A stretch of 64,000 nt of DNA, taken from NCBI GenBank assembly GCA_016929395.1, contig JAFGIX010000046.1, positions 1 to 64,000 on the forward strand, written 5' to 3'. The notes under the pieces were generated by a model. The model was not told the DNA's origin. It searched no databases and saw only the letters and a list, made by a program, of their open reading frames with translations. Shown piece after piece: positions 6,752 to 14,973 of the stretch (its first letter is position 1; the number at the start of each line of letters is the position of its first letter). A program made the position numbers and the translations under genes. The DNA comes from Candidatus Zymogenus saltonus. GTDB taxonomy: Bacteria; Desulfobacterota; Zymogenia; Zymogenales; Zymogenaceae.

Positions 6752-7858
6752 TTATTTTATCCCCCTCACAATCTCGAGGAATCTCTCGTAGTTCTTGAGA
6801 GAGACCTCAGGCGGTATGGTGTGGTCTACGGCGGGAATAAAACCCCCGCTCTTGAGAACGGGCGGCACCTTGTCCATGACCTCCTTCTCGATATGCTCGT
6901 CCTTGTCGAAGAGGGCCATCTTGTCGATCCCCCCCCAGATCACCATCTTCGGGAATTTCTCCCTCACCTCCCTTATGTCCATCCCCGCCTGCACCTCGAA
7001 TGGTAGGAACATATTTATTCCTACCTCGGAAAAGAGCTGGAGCAGTATCCAGAGGTTGCCGTCGGAGTCCACGCCGAAGACGCGGATGTCTGTGTCCGCC
7101 TTCAAGGAGTCGATAAGCCTCTTGTAGTATGGGGATATGAACTCCCTGAACGCCTTCGGAGAGATCATCGGCCCGTTCTTGTAGGACATATCTTCCCAGA
7201 AGTAGATGTAGTCGATTATCGCCTTCTCCCTCACCTTTTTCATGAGGGTCTCGTGCATGTAGACCCAGTTCTCAGCGACCGCGTGGAGGAGCTTCGGCTC
7301 CCTCTTCATCAGGACCGACATCCCCACAAGGCCCATGAGGTGGCGGTAAGTCCCGAAGAGGCCGCAACAGACGGCTGAGTTGAAGCAGTCGTCTCCGAAG
7401 CCGTTTGCGAGGTTTATCATGATGTCGAGGTTTTGCGTGAAGCGCTCCGGGGTCTCCGGGTCGAGGCGCCACTTCAGTCCCTCGAATTCCGCCATAGATT
7501 TTACAGGGTGATCGAAATCCTGGGGAAGGCCCGACTGCCCCTCGACGTGTACCTTGACCAGCTTCCCGGCCATATCCCTCTTCAAGACGTACCTCTCCGT
7601 CTCCTCTATTATCTCGATATCGAAGGCGGGGCAAAAGCTCGGGTCGCAGTCCGGCCCGGCCGCCACCGTCAGGTAGTTCATCTTGTCGAATCCGAAGTAG
7701 TCCGGGCCTGTAAATACGTTGTCGATGACCGTCTCGGGGAGGCCCTCCTTGTGCCAGCGGTCGAGGGTCTCGGTCCAGTACCCTATCGTCTCCCAGCGTA
7801 TCGGCCTGTCCGGCTTTTCAAAATTGCAGGTGGCGTGGAATCTCTCTCGAGTGTTCAT
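6752..7858 (-). CDS. uroporphyrinogen decarboxylase-family protein (paralogue 2)
   Basis: A 368-residue tandem paralogue of the preceding UROD-family gene. It shares R-E-R-F-H-A, G-L-P-E-T-V, L-K-W-R-L-D-P-E-T-P-E-R-F, E-D-M-S-Y-K-N-G-P-M-I-S-P-K-A-F-R-E-F and the closing L-E-I-V-R-G. The middle (residues 60-125) and the catalytic face near 165 (S-A-V-C-C-G-L-F-G here, C-S-H-Q-C-G-L-F-G in paralogue 1) differ, consistent with split substrate use. It lies 94 bp downstream of pyk. Gene duplication is evident; function as for paralogue 1. Confidence 0.75.
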   Translation of the reverse strand: MNTRERFHATCNFEKPDRPIRWETIGYWTETLDRWHKEGLPETVIDNVFTGPDYFGFDKMNYLTVAAGPDCDPSFCPAFDIEIIEETERYVLKRDMAGKLVKVHVEGQSGLPQDFDHPVKSMAEFEGLKWRLDPETPERFTQNLDIMINLANGFGDDCFNSAVCCGLFGTYRHLMGLVGMSVLMKREPKLLHAVAENWVYMHETLMKKVREKAIIDYIYFWEDMSYKNGPMISPKAFREFISPYYKRLIDSLKADTDIRVFGVDSDGNLWILLQLFSEVGINMFLPFEVQAGMDIREVREKFPKMVIWGGIDKMALFDKDEHIEKEVMDKVPPVLKSGGFIPAVDHTIPPEVSLKNYERFLEIVRGIK

Positions 7859-7952
7859 GGTCGGGTCTCTTTACAAAATGTACTCTGTGTCATCTATCAC
7901 CTTTCGTTTGCCATGTCAGCTTCTTTTAAAGGAAAAACCGTCAGGGTCGATT

Positions 7953-9362
7953 TCAGATGACCTCGACCCGGATGAGGTTTGTGGTTCCGGCGACCCCCGG
8001 CGGAAATCCCGCCGTGATGACGGCGATATCGCCGCTTTCCACGAATCCCGACTTCACGGCCTCCTCCTTGGCGGTTTTGATCAGGTCGTCCATGTTGTCG
8101 TTGAACTTAACGAGGCGGGGGAAAATGTTGAAGGAGATCGTCAGCCTCCTTATCGTGTCGATCTTCGGGGAGAGGGCGACGATCGGCTGCTTCGGCTTGT
8201 AGCGTGCCACCATCCTTGGGGTCGTTCCGGTGGAGGTGGGGGTGACTATCACCGCGGCGTTTAAGTCCTTCGCCGTGTGATATGCGGCATGGCATACGGC
8301 GTGTGTAACGCTCTCCTCCCGATACTTCTCGACCGCGCTCTCCCAGTCCTCGGAGTGAAGCCCGTCTTTTGCCGTATTAGCGATTTTCGCCATGGTTGCT
8401 GCCGCCTCGATCGGGTATTTCCCCATCGCCGTCTCACCGGACAGGAGGAGGGCGTCGCTCCCGTCGATCACGGCGTTTGCCACGTCGGACGCCTCGGCCC
8501 GTGTGGGGCGCTTCTCGTGTATCATGCTCTCCAGCATGTGCGTGGCCACAATCACCGGCTTTCCCACCTCGTTTGCCAGGCGAATCAGAATCTTCTGGAC
8601 CAACGGAACCTGCTCCAGGGGGGTTTCCACGCCCAGGTCTCCCCGGGCCACGAGTATCCCGTCCGAGACTTCGAGGATCGAGGCGATGTTGGTCAATGCC
8701 TCCGTCTTTTCGATCTTTGCGATAACCGGGATATCCTTTCCGGCCTTTACAATGATCTCCTTTATCTTGACGATGTCATCGGCGCTCCTCACGAAGGAGA
8801 GGGCGGCCCAGTCGATCCCGAGGCCGAGGCAGAAGGCTATGTCCTCCCTGTCCTTTTCTGTGATCGAGTCTATGGAGAGGCTCGTGTCGGGGAGGTTGAC
8901 CCCCTTCCCCGGCATTATCTCACCCCCGTTCTTCACGATTGCCGTTATCTCGTCCCCGTCGATTTTGGTTATCTTAAGTTCGATCGTCCCGTCCGATATG
9001 AATACCCTTTCGCCCGGCTTGGCCTCACGGGCGAGGTGGGGGTAGTTTATCGCGAGAAAACCTGGATCCTTTGTAGCGCTTCCCGTGAGCCTGATCGTTT
9101 CGCCTTCGTTTAACTGGAGCGTGCCGCCGGGGATGTCTTTCACCCTTATCTTCGGGCCTGCGAGGTCTGCGATTATCCCGATGGGCCTTCCTATCTCTTC
9201 CTCCACCTTTCGTACCGCCTCCACGGCCTTCTTGTGTCCTTCGTGGGTTCCGTGGGAGAAGTTGAGCCTGACCGCGTCCATCCCGGCCTCAGTCAGCGCC
9301 CTTATCATGTCGATCGACTCCGTGGCGGGGCCCAGCGTGCAAATGATCTTCGTGGGTCTCAT
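7953..9362 (-). CDS. pyk: pyruvate kinase
   Basis: A 469-residue protein of standard length. It begins T-K-I-I-C-T-L-G-P-A-T, has R-L-N-F-S-H-G (about 33-39), the signature V-I-A-K-I-E-K with the catalytic lysine (about 215-221), the metal/substrate segment A-R-G-D-L-G-V-E, and the highly conserved A-T-H-M-L-E-S-M (usually ATQMLESM). The reaction is PEP + ADP to pyruvate + ATP, in the cytosol. The C-terminal domain (about 350-469) is present. Start ATG overlaps the lgt stop by 4 bp, so pyk is translated with lgt. Confidence 0.97.
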   Translation of the reverse strand: MRPTKIICTLGPATESIDMIRALTEAGMDAVRLNFSHGTHEGHKKAVEAVRKVEEEIGRPIGIIADLAGPKIRVKDIPGGTLQLNEGETIRLTGSATKDPGFLAINYPHLAREAKPGERVFISDGTIELKITKIDGDEITAIVKNGGEIMPGKGVNLPDTSLSIDSITEKDREDIAFCLGLGIDWAALSFVRSADDIVKIKEIIVKAGKDIPVIAKIEKTEALTNIASILEVSDGILVARGDLGVETPLEQVPLVQKILIRLANEVGKPVIVATHMLESMIHEKRPTRAEASDVANAVIDGSDALLLSGETAMGKYPIEAAATMAKIANTAKDGLHSEDWESAVEKYREESVTHAVCHAAYHTAKDLNAAVIVTPTSTGTTPRMVARYKPKQPIVALSPKIDTIRRLTISFNIFPRLVKFNDNMDDLIKTAKEEAVKSGFVESGDIAVITAGFPPGVAGTTNLIRVEVI

Positions 9363-10207
9363 GGCTTGGCCTTTCCCCCTTCTTTCTTTTTGCCCTTATT
9401 TTTTTTATCGGAGGGACTTTCCCCCCTGACGAGGAGATATATTATCATTGCACCTCCAATAAGCATCATGGGAAGGGTAAGGAGCTGTCCCATGCTGAAG
9501 GGGCCAATGATAAAGCCGAGGTGCGGGTCGGGCTGGCGGAAAAACTCCATGGAGAAGCGGAACAATCCGTAAAATGCGATGAAAGACCAGGTGGGAATCC
9601 CCCGCCTGACGCCTCTGACGTTCATGGTAAAGATTATTAAAAAGAGGACAAGCCCCTCAAGTAACGATTCGTATAACTGGGACGGGTGGCGGCAGAGAGA
9701 CAACTCGTCCAGCGGGAACACCATGCACCAGGGCACGTCGGTGGCCCGCCCCCAGAGCTCGCCGTTGATGAAGTTTCCGATCCTCCCCAATCCTATACCT
9801 ATGGGGCCGGCGACGGCGGTGATGTCCGCTATGTCGTAAAAGGGTATCCCTTTTCTCCGGGAGCAATATATCACGGCGAGGATCACGCCGATGAAGCCTC
9901 CGTGAAAGGACATCCCCCCCAGCCAGACGGCGAAGATCATCAGGGGATTTGATAAGAGCGCCACCAACCCCCCCGGCCAGTAGAAGAGGCAGTAGCCGAG
10001 CCTCCCGCCTATTATCACCCCAAGCATAAGGTAGAAAATATAGTCCCAGAGGTCGTCGCCGGTGAGCTTTATGCCCCTTTTCTTTGCAAGGTGCCCGATG
10101 ACGAAAAAGGCCGTGATAAAGGCGAGGAGGTACATTATCCCGTACCAGCGTATCTCCAGCTTCCAAAACTTTATGACGACCGGATCGATGTTCGGGTATG
10201 GTATCAC
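9359..10207 (-). CDS. lgt: prolipoprotein diacylglyceryl transferase
   Basis: A 282-residue inner-membrane enzyme with about seven hydrophobic segments. It carries the Lgt signature G-R-I-G-N-F-I-N-G-E-L-W-G-R, the essential-histidine region M-S-F-H-G-G, and the H-P-S-Q-L-Y-E motif. It transfers diacylglycerol from phosphatidylglycerol to the lipobox cysteine of preprolipoproteins, the first step of lipoprotein maturation. A Lys/Gly-rich tail of about 20 residues (S-D-K-K-N-K-G-K-K-K) at the cytoplasmic end is an extra over the core family. It is the first gene of lgt-pyk (ATGA overlap). Confidence 0.96.
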   Translation of the reverse strand: MIPYPNIDPVVIKFWKLEIRWYGIMYLLAFITAFFVIGHLAKKRGIKLTGDDLWDYIFYLMLGVIIGGRLGYCLFYWPGGLVALLSNPLMIFAVWLGGMSFHGGFIGVILAVIYCSRRKGIPFYDIADITAVAGPIGIGLGRIGNFINGELWGRATDVPWCMVFPLDELSLCRHPSQLYESLLEGLVLFLIIFTMNVRGVRRGIPTWSFIAFYGLFRFSMEFFRQPDPHLGFIIGPFSMGQLLTLPMMLIGGAMIIYLLVRGESPSDKKNKGKKKEGGKAKP

Positions 10208-10317
10208 GATTATTTCCTAAAAAAGTCGTTTTCAAACATTTCAAATAAACCGGGCTCGACGCCCGCTTTGCATCAAGCCGAAGCACTGGATATAAAACAT
10301 ATCAATCTCCCCCCGGC

Positions 10318-11727
10318 TCAACTCTTTTCCTTAAATTCGCTGTATCTGTATAGGGAGGCCGCGGCCCTGACCATCCTCCCCGGGTCGGGGAAGACCGGGA
10401 TCTTCTTCTCCTCGAATTCTGAGTACCACCTCCTGTACATCGAAAGCTCCCCGGCCATGAAGCAGGCGAGGAAGACCTTGTCCGGATTTTCGTCCCTGAT
10501 CTTAGAGATGACCTCGACGGCGTCGAAGTCGGACTCCGGGATGAGGGTAAAGATAATCAGGATGATATCGAATCTGTCGTCCGCCGCGAGCTTTTTTATC
10601 AGCACCTCGTAGGCCTTCTTCGGCCCCACGTTCTCGATGGCAAACCACATGTCGACCGGATTCCCCACCGAGGCCCAGTCCGGGAAGACCTCTCTCATCT
10701 CCTTCTTTGCAGAATCTGAGAGGGATGGGATGACGAGGCCGTGGGCGCCGGCGTAGTCCGCCGTGAGCACGCACCCTACGCCCGTAATCGAGACCACGCC
10801 GAGCCTGTTCCCCATAGGCAAGGGCACGTAGGAGAAGGCCTTGAGGGCATCGTAGAAGTGGTCGAAGTCCTCCACCCGGACAAGCCCCGATGCCCCGAAG
10901 ACGCCGTCGTATATCTTGTCGCTTCCGGCAAGGGTCCCCGTGTGGGAGGATATGGCTCTGGCACCCGTCTCGGTCCTCCCCGATTTCAAGACCACGACCG
11001 GCTTCTTCCTTGTCACCTCCCTTGCCGTGTCGATAAATCTCCTCCCGTCCCTCACCCCCTCGAAGTATATTCCCACAACGTCGGTCTCAGTGTCCCTTCC
11101 CAGATACTCGAGGATATCGCACTCGTCAATGTCGGCCTTGTTCCCAAGGCAGGCCACCTTCGCAATAGAAAAATTTTGGGAGGAGGTTATCCATCTGAAG
11201 AAGCCGCTGGCGAACATTCCGGTCTGGCCGAAGAACGAGACCGATCCCCTTTTCTTCGGCTTGTCGAGGGTCGTTATAGAAGTGACGAAGGAGTCCTTTA
11301 CGTTTATCGTGCCGATGCTGTTCGGCCCCATGATCCTGAGGTTGTATTTTGAAATCGATTTCTTTATCTCCGCCTCGAGGTTTACCCCCGCCTCCTCGCC
11401 GGAGTCGGAAAACCCGGCGGTGGAGATGATGATCCCCTTGACCCCCGCCTCGCCGCATTCGGAGACCGCCTTCGGCACAAGGTCCCTCGGGATAACGATC
11501 ATGGCGAGCTCCGGGCCCTCGGGGATGGACGCGACGGAGTCGTAGGCCGTAAGGCCCAGAATCTCGCCGCCGGCCGATCCCACCTTCGGGTTTACGGGAT
11601 AGATTTTACCCTTGTAGCCGAAATCGAGGAGGTTTCTTATTACTATGTTTCCGCCCTTCCTCGGATTTTCGGAGGCGCCTATAACCGCCATGCTCTTTGG
11701 ATTGAAGAATATGTCCACGTCTGTCAT
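10318..11727 (-). CDS. ADP-forming acyl-CoA synthetase alpha subunit (CoA-binding)
   Basis: A 469-residue protein matching the alpha half of NDP-forming acetate/acyl-CoA ligases. An N-terminal CoA-binding Rossmann domain (A-V-I-G-A-S, 14-19) leads to a CoA-ligase domain with the phosphohistidine loop I-S-S-H-T-G-T-L-A-G (His262). The family converts acyl-CoA + ADP + Pi to acid + CoA + ATP. The ATP-grasp beta subunit is neither fused nor adjacent in the window, so the partner must be elsewhere or the protein acts differently. It is preceded by an 85-bp gap and followed by a 110-bp gap without visible signals; likely monocistronic. Confidence 0.85.
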   Translation of the reverse strand: MTDVDIFFNPKSMAVIGASENPRKGGNIVIRNLLDFGYKGKIYPVNPKVGSAGGEILGLTAYDSVASIPEGPELAMIVIPRDLVPKAVSECGEAGVKGIIISTAGFSDSGEEAGVNLEAEIKKSISKYNLRIMGPNSIGTINVKDSFVTSITTLDKPKKRGSVSFFGQTGMFASGFFRWITSSQNFSIAKVACLGNKADIDECDILEYLGRDTETDVVGIYFEGVRDGRRFIDTAREVTRKKPVVVLKSGRTETGARAISSHTGTLAGSDKIYDGVFGASGLVRVEDFDHFYDALKAFSYVPLPMGNRLGVVSITGVGCVLTADYAGAHGLVIPSLSDSAKKEMREVFPDWASVGNPVDMWFAIENVGPKKAYEVLIKKLAADDRFDIILIIFTLIPESDFDAVEVISKIRDENPDKVFLACFMAGELSMYRRWYSEFEEKKIPVFPDPGRMVRAAASLYRYSEFKEKS

Positions 11728-11812
11728 TTTCTAGCTTCTCTTAATGATGTCGGGGAGATTTCCAGAATCCGTCGCCCAGATTTTATTGCAAAAGCATGAA
11801 CCCCTGAAACCG

Positions 11813-12511
11813 TCAGTCCGCTCCGCCGTTCCCGCCCTTTCCCTCGTCGATGAGGCTCTTCAGCTCGAAAATGAGGTCTCCCGTTCTCCTCCCGTCCGGA
11901 AGCGTAATATTGGGAAATACCTTTGTTATCTTTTCCGTCAGCTCCGCCGCCGCTTTCTTGTCACCGGCGCCGAGGTACCCGAGGGCGAGGTAGTATGCGT
12001 CAAGTACCCTATAGCCGTCAAGCTCCCCGTAGTGGGGCGACAGGATCGGGTCGGTCGAGATATCGTTGAGGTCTTTCAGGAAGGCCCTGGAAAACTCGAT
12101 CAACGCCTCGTGGGCGCCCGCCTCCCTCGTCCTCTTGAGGTTCGCCGTCTCGATCTCGCAGTACTCGATTAGCTCCTTCAGCGTGAATACACGGGTAAGT
12201 CCCCTCTTGTTCGAGTCGAGGTTCAAAAACTGGCCGAACACCCAGCCGGTCTTGCCCCTGTAGCTTATCTTGTACCAGTACTCCATGACCTTGACGACAC
12301 GGGTGGGGGCATCCTCCCTTCCGACCACGTCCACGATCACCCCCCGGTTGACGTGGGCGATCGCCTTCGTGTCGGCATTCGGGACTTCGTGGATCGCCAC
12401 CCGGGACCCCAGTATCTCCGCCTTCCGCTCGAACGCGAAGAGGGGATAGGCCGCGAAGGTCAAGGCGACAATCGCGAGAATCAGCGCTCTAAAAAAGCTT
12501 CTAAGTCTCAT
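11813..12511 (-). CDS. exported SH3-domain protein with helical C-terminus
   Basis: A 232-residue protein. Signal peptide about 1-26 (ending L-F-A-F), SH3b-like domain about 28-98 (closing G-K-T-G-W-V-F-G-Q-F-L), and a helical C-terminal region (105-232) that resembles a tetratricopeptide-type helical hairpin (A-Y-Y-L-A-L-G-Y-L-G-A-G-D). It is the last gene of a minus-strand operon; its start overlaps the stop of the EI24-domain gene by 4 bp. The G-W-V-F-G signature is shared with the SH3 protein at 4621-5286, although the rest differs. Periplasmic location is predicted; the role is unknown. Confidence 0.7.
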   Translation of the reverse strand: MRLRSFFRALILAIVALTFAAYPLFAFERKAEILGSRVAIHEVPNADTKAIAHVNRGVIVDVVGREDAPTRVVKVMEYWYKISYRGKTGWVFGQFLNLDSNKRGLTRVFTLKELIEYCEIETANLKRTREAGAHEALIEFSRAFLKDLNDISTDPILSPHYGELDGYRVLDAYYLALGYLGAGDKKAAAELTEKITKVFPNITLPDGRRTGDLIFELKSLIDEGKGGNGGAD

Positions 12512-13356
12512 TTTTTTAGTTCCTTTCTTTTTTTACCCCGAGGTGATATGTCCCTGTACTCCATCTCCCCGTACCATTTTTGTATCTCGAAAAAGAGCTT
12601 TGTTCCCCCAATGACGTTCAGCGGAATCAGGATCAGGTTCAGAAACGGGACGTAGAGGAACAGAAACGCCGCCGCCCCGAAGCCGAGGGAGGAGGGAAGG
12701 TTCTTGTATACAAATCTCATCTTGTCCGCGAAGGGGATTCTCCTCCTTCCCAGAGGGTGGTCGAAATAGTCGTAAGCCAAAAACATCCACGTAATTATAT
12801 TGAAAATGACGGTAAATATTATGGAGACGACCACCGTAAAGAGCCCGATGAAAAAGAGGGGCAGGATGAATACCAGGATAAAGAGATAGATAGTGCTCTT
12901 CAATATCTCGTGGGTCAGGGCGTAGCCGATGTCCTTTGTTATTACTCGGAAGGAAAAAGGCTCTTCGTGGGCTTTGCCAAGGACGATAGCCTCCACCCTC
13001 TGGGAGAGGAGCTCGTTGAACGGCAGGCAGATGATCCCCCCGATGATGTAGAAAATTATGGCGGTGACGAGAAGGAAGAGGATCACGGTGAAGACCGCCG
13101 CAATCCAGAAAAGAACCATCCAGTACCATGCCTTTTCATCAGGGATGAGCCTGTCCATGTAGCCGAGGAGGAGCTTCGTGCCGAAAATGTATATGATGAC
13201 GACAAGGATGGCGTTGATAATCATCGGAAAGACCGCATACCTGATGAGCCCGAAATTTTTCAACAAAAAGCCGAGCCCCCTGATCGGCGCCGTAAATCCC
13301 CCAAGCGCCCTGAAGATGAAGTTCGGCTTTTTGTATTGTTTCTTTACCTTTTTCAT
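12508..13356 (-). CDS. EI24-domain (CysZ-like) membrane protein
   Basis: A 282-residue integral membrane protein. A basic N-terminus is followed by hydrophobic segments at about 40-60, 78-108, 150-195 and 225-250, and a Lys/Arg-rich C-terminus. Spacing and the segments L-P-F-N-E-L-L-S-Q-R-V-E and F-D-H-P-L-G-R-R fit the EI24/CysZ family; CysZ of enterobacteria is a sulfate permease. With no sulfur genes nearby, sulfate transport is only a possibility. It overlaps both neighbours by 4 bp (glycerate kinase upstream, SH3 protein downstream). Confidence 0.75.
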   Translation of the reverse strand: MKKVKKQYKKPNFIFRALGGFTAPIRGLGFLLKNFGLIRYAVFPMIINAILVVIIYIFGTKLLLGYMDRLIPDEKAWYWMVLFWIAAVFTVILFLLVTAIIFYIIGGIICLPFNELLSQRVEAIVLGKAHEEPFSFRVITKDIGYALTHEILKSTIYLFILVFILPLFFIGLFTVVVSIIFTVIFNIITWMFLAYDYFDHPLGRRRIPFADKMRFVYKNLPSSLGFGAAAFLFLYVPFLNLILIPLNVIGGTKLFFEIQKWYGEMEYRDISPRGKKRKELKK

Positions 13357-14678
13357 CTTTCATCCTCCTTTATGACGAAAACGAGGCGGATGTCCATGAC
13401 GTTGTTCTTGGTCGGCCCCGTGATGACGAGGTCGCCCAGGAGTTCAAAGAAATTGTACGATTCGCATTCCTTCAGGTATCGCTCCGCGTCGAGGTCCATA
13501 CTTCTCGCCCTCGAGATCGTGTCCGGAGCCGAGAAGGCCCCGGCGGCGTTCGTTGGGCCGTCGGTGCCGTCGCTCCCGAGAAAGAGGCCGTAGGTCCCCT
13601 TTGCTCCCTCCGTCAGGGCCGCGAAACAGAGCGCGAAGTGGGTGTTTCTTCCCCCCTTTCCGGGGCCGGTCACCCTGACCGTGCTCTCTCCCCCGGAGAT
13701 GATGCAGGCCGGGGGTGGTACGGGCCTCCCTTGGGCCGCAACCTCCGCCGCCACCCCCTTGTGGAAGAGGGCGAGCTCCTCGGTGTCCCCGGCGAAGGCC
13801 GACGAGAGAACGACGGCGTTAAAGCCCTCCTCCTTGGCCTTTTTCTCGGCCCCGGTCATGGCCGCCGCCGCGCTCCCCACGATTACGTTTTCGACGTCGG
13901 CAAAGATCGGGTCTCCCCCCTTCGGCGTCTCCTCCACATCGCCCCTCGCTCCCGCGGACAGATGTTCTATGACCGATCTCGGGATCTTCCCCCTTAAGTC
14001 ATATCTTTCGATCACGGCCATTGCGTCTTCGAAGGTTGTGGGGTCGAAGGTTGTGGGGCCCGACGCTATTGTCGATATGTCGTCTCCGACGACGTCCGAG
14101 ATGATGAGGGAGAGGACTGCCGCCGGATGGGCGATCCTGGCTAGCCATCCCCCCTTGAGCTTGGACAGGTGCTTCCTCACACAGTTTATCTCGTGGATGT
14201 CGGCGCCGGAGGCGATAAGCCCCTCGTTTACAGACTTGAGGTCGCCTAATGTGATGCCGTCCGCAGGAGCCGTCATGAGGGCCGATCCGCCGCCGGAAAT
14301 CAGGACGATCACGATGCTCTCCTTTCCATCTCCGGCACCCGCCTTTAACGCGATCTCGTAGATCCTTCCGGCCCCCGTCACTCCCCGCTCGTCCGGTATA
14401 GGGTGTCCGGCCTGAATTACTTCTATTTTTTTCAAACTGTCTCCGTGGCCGTACTTGGTAACGACGACACCCCCGGTAATCCTGTCCCCAAAAAAATCTT
14501 CTGCGGCCCTAGTCATCGGGTGGGCGGCCTTGCCTATGCCGATGACGTAGATGTTCTTGAAGCTTCTCAGCGCCTCTCGGCGGCCTTCGAGCTCTCCTGT
14601 CGTCACCGAGTAGGGGTCCACGCTTTTCGTAGCCGCCCTGAATATGGCGATCCCCTTTTCCTTTATCTCTTCGTGCAT
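13353..14678 (-). CDS. glycerate 2-kinase (MOFRL/GckA family)
   Basis: A 441-residue two-domain protein. The N-terminal DUF4147 domain shows V-I-G-I-G-K-A-A (about 46-53), G-H-P-I-P-D and I-S-G-G-G-S-A-L; the C-terminal MOFRL domain carries S-G-G-E-S-T-V and L-G-S-D-G-T-D-G-P-T. The family phosphorylates D-glycerate to 2-phosphoglycerate with ATP, feeding enolase and pyruvate kinase; some members accept other hydroxy acids. It is the first gene of a three-gene overlapping operon with EI24 and SH3 genes. Short degenerate direct repeats lie immediately upstream of its start. Confidence 0.9.
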   Translation of the reverse strand: MHEEIKEKGIAIFRAATKSVDPYSVTTGELEGRREALRSFKNIYVIGIGKAAHPMTRAAEDFFGDRITGGVVVTKYGHGDSLKKIEVIQAGHPIPDERGVTGAGRIYEIALKAGAGDGKESIVIVLISGGGSALMTAPADGITLGDLKSVNEGLIASGADIHEINCVRKHLSKLKGGWLARIAHPAAVLSLIISDVVGDDISTIASGPTTFDPTTFEDAMAVIERYDLRGKIPRSVIEHLSAGARGDVEETPKGGDPIFADVENVIVGSAAAAMTGAEKKAKEEGFNAVVLSSAFAGDTEELALFHKGVAAEVAAQGRPVPPPACIISGGESTVRVTGPGKGGRNTHFALCFAALTEGAKGTYGLFLGSDGTDGPTNAAGAFSAPDTISRARSMDLDAERYLKECESYNFFELLGDLVITGPTKNNVMDIRLVFVIKEDER

Positions 14679-14687
14679 ATTGTCTTT

Positions 14688-14731
14688 AGAACGTGTCCTT
14701 AAAACGTGTCATTAAAATGCGTCCTTGAAAC
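14688..14731. repeat. short degenerate direct repeats upstream of the glycerate kinase
   Basis: Three tandem units of about 13-14 bp, AACGTGTCCTTAA, AACGTGTCATTAA and ATGCGTCCTTGAA, the last running into AACGC, lie 10-50 bp before the minus-strand start at 14678. Position suggests a regulator site or slippage-derived repeat; this is not proven. Confidence 0.45.
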
Positions 14732-14790
14732 GCTTTTTCGATCTGGGGCATCGAGACCAAAACGGTGTCAAATGGAGCCCCTAAAAATCC

Positions 14791-14819
14791 TTGATTATTT
14801 AGCAGAAAAAATATATAAT
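14791..14819 (+). promoter_or_regulatory. sigma70-type promoter of the zinc-ribbon gene
   Basis: TTGATT (14791-14796), 17-bp spacer, perfect TATAAT (14814-14819). The predicted start is around 14826, giving a leader of about 148 nt to ATG 14974 that begins exactly at the structured element described next. Confidence 0.65.
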
Positions 14820-14827
14820 TAAAATTC

Positions 14828-14898
14828 TTACACAAAAGGCGGATGAAATCAAGGTCAAACGGCAAATATTATTTGAAGCATCCCCTTTTGATGTGTAA
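14828..14898 (+). ncRNA. long imperfect stem-loop, structured 5' leader
   Basis: Bases just after the predicted transcription start can pair with bases 50-70 nt downstream in four blocks: TTACAC (14828-14833) with GTGTAA (14893-14898), AAAAGG (14834-14839) with CCTTTT (14884-14889), GGATG (14841-14845) with CATCC (14879-14883), and TCAAA (14855-14859) with TTTGA (14872-14876). That is 22 bp interrupted by small bulges. No T-tract follows, so it is not a terminator. It could stabilise the mRNA, act as a cis-regulatory leader, or be a small palindromic element. Confidence 0.45.
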
Positions 14899-14973
14899 AG
14901 GCGCCGGATTATAATTTAGATAGTCACAGATTTTAAATATTCAAATTCGATAAATTTCCACTGGGGGGTAGAG

